Source: an uncultured Sulfurovum sp.
GTDB taxonomy: Bacteria; Campylobacterota; Campylobacteria; Campylobacterales; Sulfurovaceae
Reading direction: 5' to 3'
Length of the DNA: 9,098 bases
Assembly (NCBI GenBank): GCA_947313765.1
Contig: CAMZNQ010000228.1
Location: 1-9,098, forward strand
In this document: positions 1-6,358 of the stretch, in pieces
Layout: each line of letters starts with the position of its first letter
How positions within the stretch are numbered: position 1 is the stretch's first letter
Translations under genes and position numbers: made by a program
Notes under the pieces: model-generated
The model's input: the letters and a program-made list of their open reading frames with translations, nothing else
What the model was told of the DNA's origin: nothing
The model's database searches: none

Positions 1-519
1 GTCATACAACCACGATACTCTCCATCTCTACTACTTGGTCGTTTTTTTGTTCAAAATCAGAGACCAGAGTATGTTGGAGCAACACAAAAACGTTTTGCTT
101 GGGGAATTGGACTACTTCTAGCTATTCCAATGTTCTATCTATTGGTTATAAACTTTCAACATAATCCCATGAAAGTTTTAGTCTGTGTTTTATGTTTAGT
201 TCTACTCTTTTTAGAGTCAGCTTTCTCCATCTGTGTAGGTTGTAAAATCTTTGGAATATTCAAAAAAGACCCTGTAACCCATTGTCCTGGTGGTATTTGT
301 GAGATTAGAGCTAAAGAGCCTATCCAAACTTTCAATTTAGCTCAAAAGATTATTGTATCTGTTGTTGTTTTGGCTTTAGGATTTGGACTATATGGTTATT
401 TTACTAAAATAGAGAGTAAAACATTTTTAGCACAAAAAATCAACATAATGATGATGAGTCAAGCAGAGTTCGAAGCCTATGAAGAGGAGAAGATGGATAA
501 AGAGTTTGATGAGTTTTAG
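1..519 (+). CDS. DUF4395 family integral membrane protein (5' end outside window)
   Basis: The reading frame is open from base 1, so the gene starts upstream; 172 C-terminal residues are visible, ending in TAG. Residues 5-85 match what I know of the DUF4395 family: an RYSPSLLLGRFF-like opening, a QKRFAWGIGLLLA helix, then an LESAF-CxGCKIF segment. Predicted membrane helices lie near visible residues 33-50, 57-77 and 117-133. Cysteines come in pairs: C62/C65 in the second helix, C78/C81 (CVGC) and C95/C100 (CPGGIC). The tail after the third helix is methionine-rich and then strongly acidic. The family has no firmly established function; the cysteine pairs could support redox or metal chemistry, which is inference. 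An internal ATG at 130 falls inside the conserved region and is unlikely to be the start. Family call is confident, function unknown. Confidence 0.85.
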   Translation, partial: VIQPRYSPSLLLGRFFVQNQRPEYVGATQKRFAWGIGLLLAIPMFYLLVINFQHNPMKVLVCVLCLVLLFLESAFSICVGCKIFGIFKKDPVTHCPGGICEIRAKEPIQTFNLAQKIIVSVVVLALGFGLYGYFTKIESKTFLAQKINIMMMSQAEFEAYEEEKMDKEFDEF

Positions 520-533
520 GTTTTAATAAAATA

Positions 534-548
534 AAACATAATATGTTT
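534..548. promoter_or_regulatory. 15-base palindrome AAACATAATATGTTT
   Basis: A perfect 7+7 dyad around a central A lies 15 bases after the DUF4395 stop codon. It could be an operator for the downstream small gene or a weak transcript-end hairpin. It has no G/C-rich stem and no following T run, so it is not a convincing intrinsic terminator. AT-rich DNA yields such dyads by chance. Confidence 0.25.
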
Positions 549-628
549 AGAGTGTAACTAAATGAATCATAAAATAGTGTAAAAAATAAGAAAAAAATAT
601 AAAATTTATAATTTTTTTAAGAAGAAGT

Positions 629-634
629 TATAAT
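629..634 (+). promoter_or_regulatory. Candidate -10 box TATAAT, upstream choice for the small peptide gene
   Basis: A perfect TATAAT preceded by a long A/T-rich tract, the pattern expected of Campylobacterota sigma-70 promoters, which often lack a -35 box. It would give a leader of roughly 60 bases for the peptide gene at 699. The TATACT at 662-667 is the alternative. Confidence 0.35.
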
Positions 635-645
635 TTTCATTTTTA

Positions 646-667
646 TGACACATTTTGACACTATACT
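646..667 (+). promoter_or_regulatory. Tandem TGACAC direct repeat next to a TATACT -10 box
   Basis: TGACAC occurs at 646-651 and again at 656-661, start to start 10 bases, about one helical turn. It is followed at once by TATACT at 662-667. If TATACT is the -10 box, transcription would start near 674, leaving a leader of about 25 bases before the ATG at 699, and the repeats would sit in the spacer region. This is a plausible operator-promoter arrangement, but it rests on the sequence pattern alone. Confidence 0.35.
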
Positions 668-698
668 CCCTTTACTAATTTTTAAACAAAGGATTCAA

Positions 699-899
699 AT
701 GAAATTTTTTAAAGCATTGACTATTTTAGTGTTAGTAGCTGTATCAGCAAATGGAGCTAAAGTTACTTGGGGTGCAGATGGAAAACCAATTATTGAGGCA
801 TCTTCTAAGCCTGTTGTTGGATGTATTCAAGGTGGATTGGAAGATTTAGGTAGAGAGTCAAACTCTACTACAGAAGCACCAACACTTCACTGTTCATAG
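699..899 (+). CDS. Small putative secreted peptide with two cysteines, unknown function
   Basis: Encodes 66 residues. The ATG at 699 is chosen because AAAGGA at 688-693 sits five bases upstream and because it places a signal peptide at the N-terminus: a charged start (MKFFK), a hydrophobic stretch at residues 6-16 and a small-residue SANGA cleavage region around residue 20. An in-frame ATG at 645 would add 18 residues, spoil the signal peptide and overlap likely promoter elements, so it is less likely. The mature part would be about 46 residues with exactly two cysteines, in VVGC (residue 39) and LHC (residue 65), which could form one disulfide in an oxidising periplasm. No domain is recognised. 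The gene is monocistronic by position, with its own candidate promoter and convergent to the Bat operon. Being a real gene is supported by the RBS plus signal peptide; function is unknown. Confidence 0.6.
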   Translation: MKFFKALTILVLVAVSANGAKVTWGADGKPIIEASSKPVVGCIQGGLEDLGRESNSTTEAPTLHCS

Positions 900-904
900 T
901 CAAC

Positions 905-935
905 TTTTAATATGGAATTAGTTTCCATGTTAAAA
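905..935. terminator. 13-bp hairpin between convergent genes
   Basis: Bases 905-917 pair with 923-935 (one T:G pair, ATGGAA/TTCCAT at the top) around a five-base TTAGT loop. It lies between the small peptide gene and the DUF58 gene, which converge, and it contains the DUF58 stop codon. The A/T flanks are part of the stem rather than a free T run, so it could serve either direction as a terminator or 3'-end protector but is not canonical. Confidence 0.4.
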
Positions 936-1754
936 AAGCTCTACCAATCTACTTACTACATCTTCATCCGTAAAAACTTTAATATATCTTATATTATAAG
1001 TTGAAAAATGCTCTTGTAATCTTCTATCATGTTCCATAACTCTTTTTCTATATTTCTGTATGCTCTTTTTTCCAAGAAAGGTATCAAATCTTATTTTAGA
1101 AATAGGAGAACGTAGAGTAACTTCTCCTAATATATTTGGATTCTCCTCTTCTCTATCTCGGATTATAATAGCTATTACCTCATGTTTTTGACTCAATAGA
1201 GATAAATCTACCTCCTCTAAAAAGTCACTAATAACAAATAGTAGAGAGGGTTTATATGTTTTTTTAAATAGAGTCTCTAAGGACTTTTTGTAATTGAGCT
1301 TTTGATTTAGTAGCCTAGCTTCAAACATCTGTTTTGAGAACTCCTCAACATGAAATAGATGTTTAGTTGGTGGAGTTTCATAGGTGTCTGTTTTGTAGAA
1401 AGAGAACCCTTTTAAAAGGTCGTTTTGGTGTTGAGTAGCATAGGCTAGTGTGGTTGCTACTTCAGTTAGCTTCTTTTGCTTCTCATTTCCATCTCCAAAA
1501 TAGAGTGAACCGTCCATTAGTGTAGCAACTACAATAGATAGCTCTCTATTTGCATGTAACTCTTTTACATAAGGTTTGCCCAATTTAGCAGATATTGTCC
1601 AGTTTATCTTACGAATATCATCTCCAATTTGATACTCTCTTAGCTCTGAAAAATCATACCCCTCTCCATGAAGTTTAGATAGATTATCTCCAGATAGAAG
1701 TGTATATATGCTCTGTTTGGCTTTTATTTGTAATCTTTTTAGTTCATAACTCAT
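930..1754 (-). CDS. DUF58 domain protein, last gene of the Bat-type operon
   Basis: Encodes 274 residues ending in TAA. Residues 29-66 carry the DUF58 signature: HGEGYDFSELREYQIGDDIRKINW followed by the AKLGKPYVKEL segment. The following Rossmann-like region resembles a VWA fold, but the metal-site position reads MDGSLYF (residues 80-86), so the DxSxS motif is degenerate and metal binding is doubtful. No membrane helix is visible, so this is the short cytoplasmic form of the family. DUF58 proteins are regularly encoded beside MoxR ATPases and VWA proteins; their molecular role is unresolved. The start ATG overlaps the MoxR stop as ATGA, and no Shine-Dalgarno precedes it, so translation probably depends on coupling to moxR. 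Its place as the terminal gene is unusual. Confidence 0.88.
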   Translation of the reverse strand: MSYELKRLQIKAKQSIYTLLSGDNLSKLHGEGYDFSELREYQIGDDIRKINWTISAKLGKPYVKELHANRELSIVVATLMDGSLYFGDGNEKQKKLTEVATTLAYATQHQNDLLKGFSFYKTDTYETPPTKHLFHVEEFSKQMFEARLLNQKLNYKKSLETLFKKTYKPSLLFVISDFLEEVDLSLLSQKHEVIAIIIRDREEENPNILGEVTLRSPISKIRFDTFLGKKSIQKYRKRVMEHDRRLQEHFSTYNIRYIKVFTDEDVVSRLVELF

Positions 1755-2674
1755 GGTATTGGTAGAGTTTCAACTATTTTAGAGATTATTGTATCTGTAG
1801 TAATCCCTTTTGCTCTAGCCTCATAGGAGAGTACGACTCTATGGCGTAAAATATTGTGAATAACATATCCAATATCAGCAGGAGTTACAAAGCTTTTTCC
1901 TCTTAAAAAAGCTTTAGCTCTACTAGCTCTATGTAAATCAATAGATGCTCTTGGACTTGCTCCATACATAATATCTTCATTAGGTTCTCTTGTGGCTGTT
2001 ATAAGATTTATCATATAACGCTCTATCTCATCATCAATGTGGATATTGTCAATCTCTCTTTTTAGCTCCTCCAAATCTTCTATATTTAGGACTCTGTTGA
2101 TTGGTTCAAAACTCTTTTTTGCACCCTTTCTCATAATCTCTAACTCCTCATCTATGGAGTTATGTGTAACCAATATCTTCATCATAAAACGGTCAAGTTG
2201 TGCCTCTGGTAGAGGATATATTCCCTCTTGTTCTATTGGATTTTGAGTTGCCATAACTAAAAATGGAGAGTCAATTTTAAAAGAGCTATCTCCAATAGTT
2301 ACTTGACGCTCTTGCATGACTTCAAGAAGAGCAGATTGAACTTTAGCAGGGGCCCTATTTATCTCATCTGCAAGTAGTAGGTTTGTAAATATTGCACCCT
2401 TTTTGATGCTAAAGCTATGCTCTTTTGGATTATATATCTCTGCTCCAATAATGTCTGATGGTAGTAGGTCTGGGGTAAATTGAATCCTCTTTGTCTCTAG
2501 TCCTAAGGTTTTAGAGATAGCATTGATGGTTGTAGTTTTTGCTAATCCAGGTACACCCTCTATCAATATATGTCCCTCACAAAGTAGACCAATAATAAGA
2601 GACTCTATCATCTCCTCTTGACCAATAACCCCTTTTCTTAGCTCACTTTTTAATCTATCTATCTTTCTGTTCAA
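1751..2674 (-). CDS. MoxR-family AAA+ ATPase
   Basis: Encodes 307 residues, normal for MoxR. Walker A is GVPGLAKT (40-47), Walker B LLADEIN (100-106), sensor 1 ATQNP (142-146), the EAQLDRF segment (157-163) carries the likely arginine finger R162, and sensor 2 is GASPRA (238-243). All key ATPase residues are present. The start is TTG: it overlaps the BatD stop as TTGA, and AAGGAG lies five bases upstream; the ATG just upstream is out of frame. MoxR proteins are hexameric chaperone-like ATPases thought to remodel or activate VWA-domain partners, here encoded in the same operon. The stop overlaps the DUF58 start by four bases. The ATPase assignment is certain; the exact substrate is inferred from context. 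Confidence 0.93.
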   Translation of the reverse strand: MNRKIDRLKSELRKGVIGQEEMIESLIIGLLCEGHILIEGVPGLAKTTTINAISKTLGLETKRIQFTPDLLPSDIIGAEIYNPKEHSFSIKKGAIFTNLLLADEINRAPAKVQSALLEVMQERQVTIGDSSFKIDSPFLVMATQNPIEQEGIYPLPEAQLDRFMMKILVTHNSIDEELEIMRKGAKKSFEPINRVLNIEDLEELKREIDNIHIDDEIERYMINLITATREPNEDIMYGASPRASIDLHRASRAKAFLRGKSFVTPADIGYVIHNILRHRVVLSYEARAKGITTDTIISKIVETLPIP

Positions 2675-3810
2675 TTCATCTCCTTTTCTAGTTCCATTTT
2701 TATATCTTTAAAATCTTTTCTACTTCCATTATATAGAATATCTTCTAACTCTTCAATTGCTCTACTAAATCTAGTTGAGTTATCTTCTGATATTAGTATC
2801 TGTAGTAACTCTCTTGCATTTTTACTATTTTTAATCCTATTGTGCAGAGGTCTATCCTCTTTTGTTGATTTTGATTTATCTTGCCACTTCACTGTAAGAG
2901 CTGTTAGATATCCTGCTATAAAGATTAATATATATGATAGAAAATCATTAATCCAAGATAACTCCATCTTTGCTGATTTTGGTGAGTCCTCTTTGTCGAT
3001 TAGTTTATCTATTTCTATCTTCTCAACAGTAAAGTTTTGTTCAGGGATAGATAGAGTATAGGTTTTATCTGTTTTAGGGTTAAACCCCTTTATCTCTCTT
3101 TTTTTTAGCAAAAAGCTCTTATCATTAGATATTGCCATTGAGTATATAGAGGTACTCTCTGTTCCTTTTAGAGATGATGTAGATTTGATAATTGGCTCTT
3201 CTTTAAATATGCTAATATTACTATCTGAAATTAGAATATTTTTTAATTTAGGAGGGTATCCATCCCCTTTTAGTGTTAATTTAAAGGGTATAGCTCTATA
3301 TGCTTCTGTTTTATGGGTTTTAAATTTAAAATCGAGTTTAAAATCTCCTACCATCTCTACACCTTTTGGTAGAGGCTTTACATCAATAGTTATTGGTTCA
3401 AGAGCTATGTCACTATCAACCTCTACTAAACCTTTTACATTATCACGGTCTCCAGAGTAGCTATATAGAATACTATCATCTGTTGTTACTCTCTTTTTTA
3501 GTTTAAAGTTTAGTTTAACTTTTCCTGTTTTTAATGGATAGATAAGATATGTATACTCTCTATATGCAAAGTGATTTTTTCCCTCTTTTTTTCTATCTAC
3601 CCTTTGAAAGCTATAATCCTCACTCTTCTCTAAATCAAAATTAAATAGTAGAACTATCTTATGATTTGTCTGTTTTAACTCTAGTTTTAACAATATAGGC
3701 TCTTGTAGATATGGAGTACTATTATTTAATGTAAAGTTGTGGCTAAAATCTTCCCCACATAGCAGTGTAGAGAGCAGAAAGAGTATTAGACTACCAAGGT
3801 TTAGTTTCAT
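2671..3810 (-). CDS. batD: BatD-like membrane-anchored protein
   Basis: Encodes 379 residues. An N-terminal signal peptide spans about residues 1-19 (hydrophobic LGSLILFLLSTLLCG). The C18 context, TLLC, does not fit a lipobox, so a lipoprotein is unlikely. The extracytoplasmic part (20-285) is beta-rich with the spaced motifs typical of BatD, including the TYLIYPLKTGKVKL-like strand region (87-100) and the LPKGVEMVGDF segment (147-157). One membrane helix follows at about 288-308, then a short charged cytoplasmic tail. BatD proteins are part of Bat operons linked to aerotolerance or envelope stress in some bacteria, with no known enzymatic activity. AAGGAT lies upstream of the ATG, and the start lies inside the last codons of the upstream gene (20-base overlap). 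The family call rests on architecture and position as much as on residues. Confidence 0.8.
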   Translation of the reverse strand: MKLNLGSLILFLLSTLLCGEDFSHNFTLNNSTPYLQEPILLKLELKQTNHKIVLLFNFDLEKSEDYSFQRVDRKKEGKNHFAYREYTYLIYPLKTGKVKLNFKLKKRVTTDDSILYSYSGDRDNVKGLVEVDSDIALEPITIDVKPLPKGVEMVGDFKLDFKFKTHKTEAYRAIPFKLTLKGDGYPPKLKNILISDSNISIFKEEPIIKSTSSLKGTESTSIYSMAISNDKSFLLKKREIKGFNPKTDKTYTLSIPEQNFTVEKIEIDKLIDKEDSPKSAKMELSWINDFLSYILIFIAGYLTALTVKWQDKSKSTKEDRPLHNRIKNSKNARELLQILISEDNSTRFSRAIEELEDILYNGSRKDFKDIKMELEKEMN

Positions 3811-5317
3811 ATATATATCCTTTGTTTATTAACTGATAAGCTTTTGAGCTTATTGGATTTTGATTTTTATCCTCTTTTGACTCTAAGAGACTCTTCTCTT
3901 TCTCCTCTTTTTTTTTCAATTTTTTCTGTGAGTCTACTCCTGATGTTGATGAACCAGATGTAGAGGAGTCTCCCTTTTTACTTCTCTTCTCTTTTGAATC
4001 TTTTTTATCTTCACCACCTTTATTAGCCTCTGATTTTGGTTTTGATATGGCTGAAATCAACTCTTTTTTCTCATCTTTGAAGATAATAAGTTTGAGATTA
4101 TATAGGGCATCATCATCAACTCCTAGTTGTAAAACTTTAACATAATACTCTCTTGCATTAGCATACTCTTTTAACTTAGCATAGCAATTTGCAATATTGT
4201 AATATAGACTTCTTTTTACATCTATTGATGTTGAGGAGATGGATTTATATAGTTTAATTGCCTCTTTATATTCTCCTAGTTGATAGTTACTATTTGCAAG
4301 AGTAGTAACACTCTCTAGTGATTTGATTTCTATCTTCTCTAGTTGGATTTGAGCCTTTTTATACTCTCTATTTTTATAGCTATTGTAGCCTTTTGATAGA
4401 TAGTAGTTATCCAATATTGATGCTTGTGCAGATATGCCAAATAGGCTTAAGATGATAAATAGATACTTAATAAATTTAGTATGAAGAGTAAAAAATAGAA
4501 TCAGTGCAAAAAAGAGAGGATATTGATATAGCTCTTTGTAGTTGTGTTGAAGTTTTTTTAATCTCTCTCTATTATCTATATCCAATATCTTCTCTAAGCC
4601 CTCTGCTGTCTCTTTTGGAGTTGATGATGTTTCAATATATCTCCTTGTTAACTCTTTCAAGATAGGGTTTAGTGACGTTATGACTAAATCTCCATTTTTA
4701 TCTTTAACTATCTCTCCATCATCTTTTTTAATTGTTGTTCCTTTAACTGTTCCTACTCCTAAAATAGATAGATTGATACTATTATCATTGAGTTGTTCTC
4801 TTATTTCTGCTAGATTTAACTCCTCTCCACCATCAGAGATAAGTAGTAGATTTTTATGAGGAGTCTTTAGTGTAGAGACTCTTTTAAAAAGATTTGTTAG
4901 AGATGTTCCTTTTGTCAATATATATTTAGGATTTAGTGTTTTTAGTGCAACCATAATTAGTTGATGGTCAGTAGTTGGTGGAGATAGTAGAAGAGGATTT
5001 TGAGTAAATGCAATAAGGGTAATTGTTGTCTTTGGATTATTTTTCAAAAAAAACTCTATTGTCTCTTTTGCGAATTCGTAACGATTTGGTTCTATATCTG
5101 TTGCCATCATTGAGTAAGATGCATCAAGGGCTATGATAATATTTTTTGATTCAATACTCTCTTCTATTGCTCCATTATCAATTACAGGTCTTGATAGAGC
5201 AGAGACAATAGCTATTAATATGACTATATGACTCTTGAAAACTATGCTACTCTCTCTTTTTAAAAGTAGAAATAGTGGGATAAGAAACCATAAAAATATA
5301 GGATATAGAATAGTCAT
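3791..5317 (-). CDS. BatB-like VWA protein fused to a BatC-like TPR domain
   Basis: Encodes 508 residues. Order: two hydrophobic N-terminal segments (about 4-20 and 28-43); a VWA domain from about 58 to 245 with MIDAS residues DASYS (D65, S67, S69), T138 and D162 in ISDGG; a long hydrophobic stretch at 268-297 ending in a signal-peptide-like SAQAS; a TPR region at about 300-415, with clear repeats near 340-360 and 371-397; a Lys/Glu/Ser-rich low-complexity linker at 425-485; and a short tail. The first half matches BatB (BatA and BatB are membrane-anchored VWA proteins), the second BatC, which is a separate gene in many Bat operons. GAGGAG precedes the ATG, which overlaps the batA stop as ATGA; the 3' end overlaps batD by 20 bases. 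All metal-site residues are present, so metal-dependent partner binding is plausible. Confidence 0.87.
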   Translation of the reverse strand: MTILYPIFLWFLIPLFLLLKRESSIVFKSHIVILIAIVSALSRPVIDNGAIEESIESKNIIIALDASYSMMATDIEPNRYEFAKETIEFFLKNNPKTTITLIAFTQNPLLLSPPTTDHQLIMVALKTLNPKYILTKGTSLTNLFKRVSTLKTPHKNLLLISDGGEELNLAEIREQLNDNSINLSILGVGTVKGTTIKKDDGEIVKDKNGDLVITSLNPILKELTRRYIETSSTPKETAEGLEKILDIDNRERLKKLQHNYKELYQYPLFFALILFFTLHTKFIKYLFIILSLFGISAQASILDNYYLSKGYNSYKNREYKKAQIQLEKIEIKSLESVTTLANSNYQLGEYKEAIKLYKSISSTSIDVKRSLYYNIANCYAKLKEYANAREYYVKVLQLGVDDDALYNLKLIIFKDEKKELISAISKPKSEANKGGEDKKDSKEKRSKKGDSSTSGSSTSGVDSQKKLKKKEEKEKSLLESKEDKNQNPISSKAYQLINKGYIYETKPW

Positions 5318-6222
5318 CTTCTCTCTCCTCTATGGATTAGTAACCAAATAGCTAGAAGAAGAGATATGAGAGATAAAATAGGAGTAGTGAGAAGTTTTTT
5401 ATTTAGATAGTTTTCACTTCTTATTGGACTAGGCTCTAACTTCTCTATCTCTCTGTATACCATCTTTAACTCCTCTTTTGATTTTGCTGAAAAGCTTTTT
5501 GCTCCTGTCTCTTTTGCAATCTTCTCTAACATAGCTACATCATAATCACTCTTTTTTCCAACTCCTATGGTATATATTTTAATGTTTAACTCTTTTGCTT
5601 TTTTTACAGCCTGTTGAGGAGAGTATCTACCTGCGTTATGATAGCCGTCACTTATTAAAACAATAACTCTCTCTTTTGCCTCTCCAAACTTTAGTGTATC
5701 TATGGATTGCATAATTGCATCTCCTATGGCTGTTGACTCTCCTGCAATAGATACATCTGTTAACTGTAATAGATAGTTTAATGCTTCTAAATCATAAGTT
5801 AAAGGAGATGCTGTATAGGCAAATGTACCAAATATAACCAATCCCATATTATCATCATTACGACTCTTAATAAAACTTTCTGATAGTTTCAATAGAGCAT
5901 CATATTTAGTTCTAAATCTATCTTTTCCGTCAAATCCACTCTGTGCCATAGAACCACTAGCATCAAGAGCTAAGATGAGGTCTCTACCTTTTTTGTTAAA
6001 ATTTGATGAGTTATTATATTTAATTGGTTTTGCTAAAGCGATAACCATTAAGCTAAAAAGTAACACCTTTAGCCAAGGTTCAAAAGATAGTAGAGGTCTC
6101 TCTTTTGAAATCCACTCTATTTTAGGAAAATAAAATACTCTATTGTAGCGTTTACATAGAAAAAAGCATGGAGTTAGAGATATTAGAAGTAATATGTAGG
6201 GTGTTTCAAATGTAAAATTCAT
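5314..6222 (-). CDS. batA: BatA-like VWA protein, first gene of the operon
   Basis: Encodes 302 residues from the ATG at 6222; a TTG one codon upstream could add one residue. Two N-terminal hydrophobic segments (about 8-22 and 50-65) are followed by a VWA domain (82-260) with a full MIDAS: DASGS (D87, S89, S91), T164 in ESTAIGDA and D192 in ISDG. A C-terminal helix (about 278-296) ends in basic residues. This is the standard BatA layout, with the VWA domain held between membrane anchors. No strong Shine-Dalgarno is visible, unlike the downstream genes. The stop overlaps the next start as ATGA. It is the first of two VWA paralogues in the operon, both expected to be MoxR partners. Confidence 0.88.
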   Translation of the reverse strand: MNFTFETPYILLLISLTPCFFLCKRYNRVFYFPKIEWISKERPLLSFEPWLKVLLFSLMVIALAKPIKYNNSSNFNKKGRDLILALDASGSMAQSGFDGKDRFRTKYDALLKLSESFIKSRNDDNMGLVIFGTFAYTASPLTYDLEALNYLLQLTDVSIAGESTAIGDAIMQSIDTLKFGEAKERVIVLISDGYHNAGRYSPQQAVKKAKELNIKIYTIGVGKKSDYDVAMLEKIAKETGAKSFSAKSKEELKMVYREIEKLEPSPIRSENYLNKKLLTTPILSLISLLLAIWLLIHRGERR

Positions 6223-6275
6223 CAATCAACTTATAACTTTTTTATCTATTTTACTACTAGTTTTTATAGTTTAAA

Positions 6276-6281
6276 ATTATA
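6276..6281 (-). promoter_or_regulatory. Candidate -10 box TATAAT for the Bat-type operon
   Basis: A perfect TATAAT on the minus strand, in T/A-rich DNA between the carbonic anhydrase gene and batA, would start transcription near 6269 and leave a leader of about 47 bases. No -35 match is seen, as is common in Campylobacterota. Other A/T-rich boxes nearby make the exact choice uncertain. Confidence 0.4.
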
Positions 6282-6334
6282 TTTTAATTTTTTGGTAGGA
6301 TTTTTTTCTAGTTGGGTGTTAAAAGGATATAAGT

Positions 6335-6352
6335 TCTCCCCAAAAAGGGAGA
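6335..6352 (-). terminator. Hairpin after the carbonic anhydrase gene
   Basis: TCTCCC at 6335-6340 pairs with GGGAGA at 6347-6352 around a six-base loop, seven bases beyond the carbonic anhydrase stop codon. It is the only G/C-rich stem in the intergenic gap and probably ends that transcript. The following minus-strand sequence is only moderately T-rich (ACTTATATCCTTTT), so read-through into the Bat operon is possible. Confidence 0.55.
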
Positions 6353-6358
6353 TTTCTA

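Noticed and set aside
2037..3460. Open frames on the plus strand at 2037-2246, 2840-3061 and 3185-3460
   Set aside because: They lie opposite well-supported moxR and batD coding sequence, lack ribosome sites and have no recognisable domains.
1751..5317. Alternative genetic code in which TGA encodes an amino acid
   Set aside because: TGA ends batA, batD and moxR at tight overlaps with the next start codon, the classic translational-coupling arrangement, so TGA is a stop here.
3800..5340. Frequent CTCTCT/AGAGAG strings as possible repeats
   Set aside because: They are irregular and explained by AGA Arg, GAG Glu and AGT/TCT Ser codons in Lys/Glu/Ser-rich proteins.
930..6222. MoxR plus VWA genes as a phage defence system
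   Set aside because: The full Bat set with BatD and DUF58 fits an envelope-associated chaperone operon. There is no nuclease, phosphatase, kinase or integrase nearby and no mobile-element boundary.
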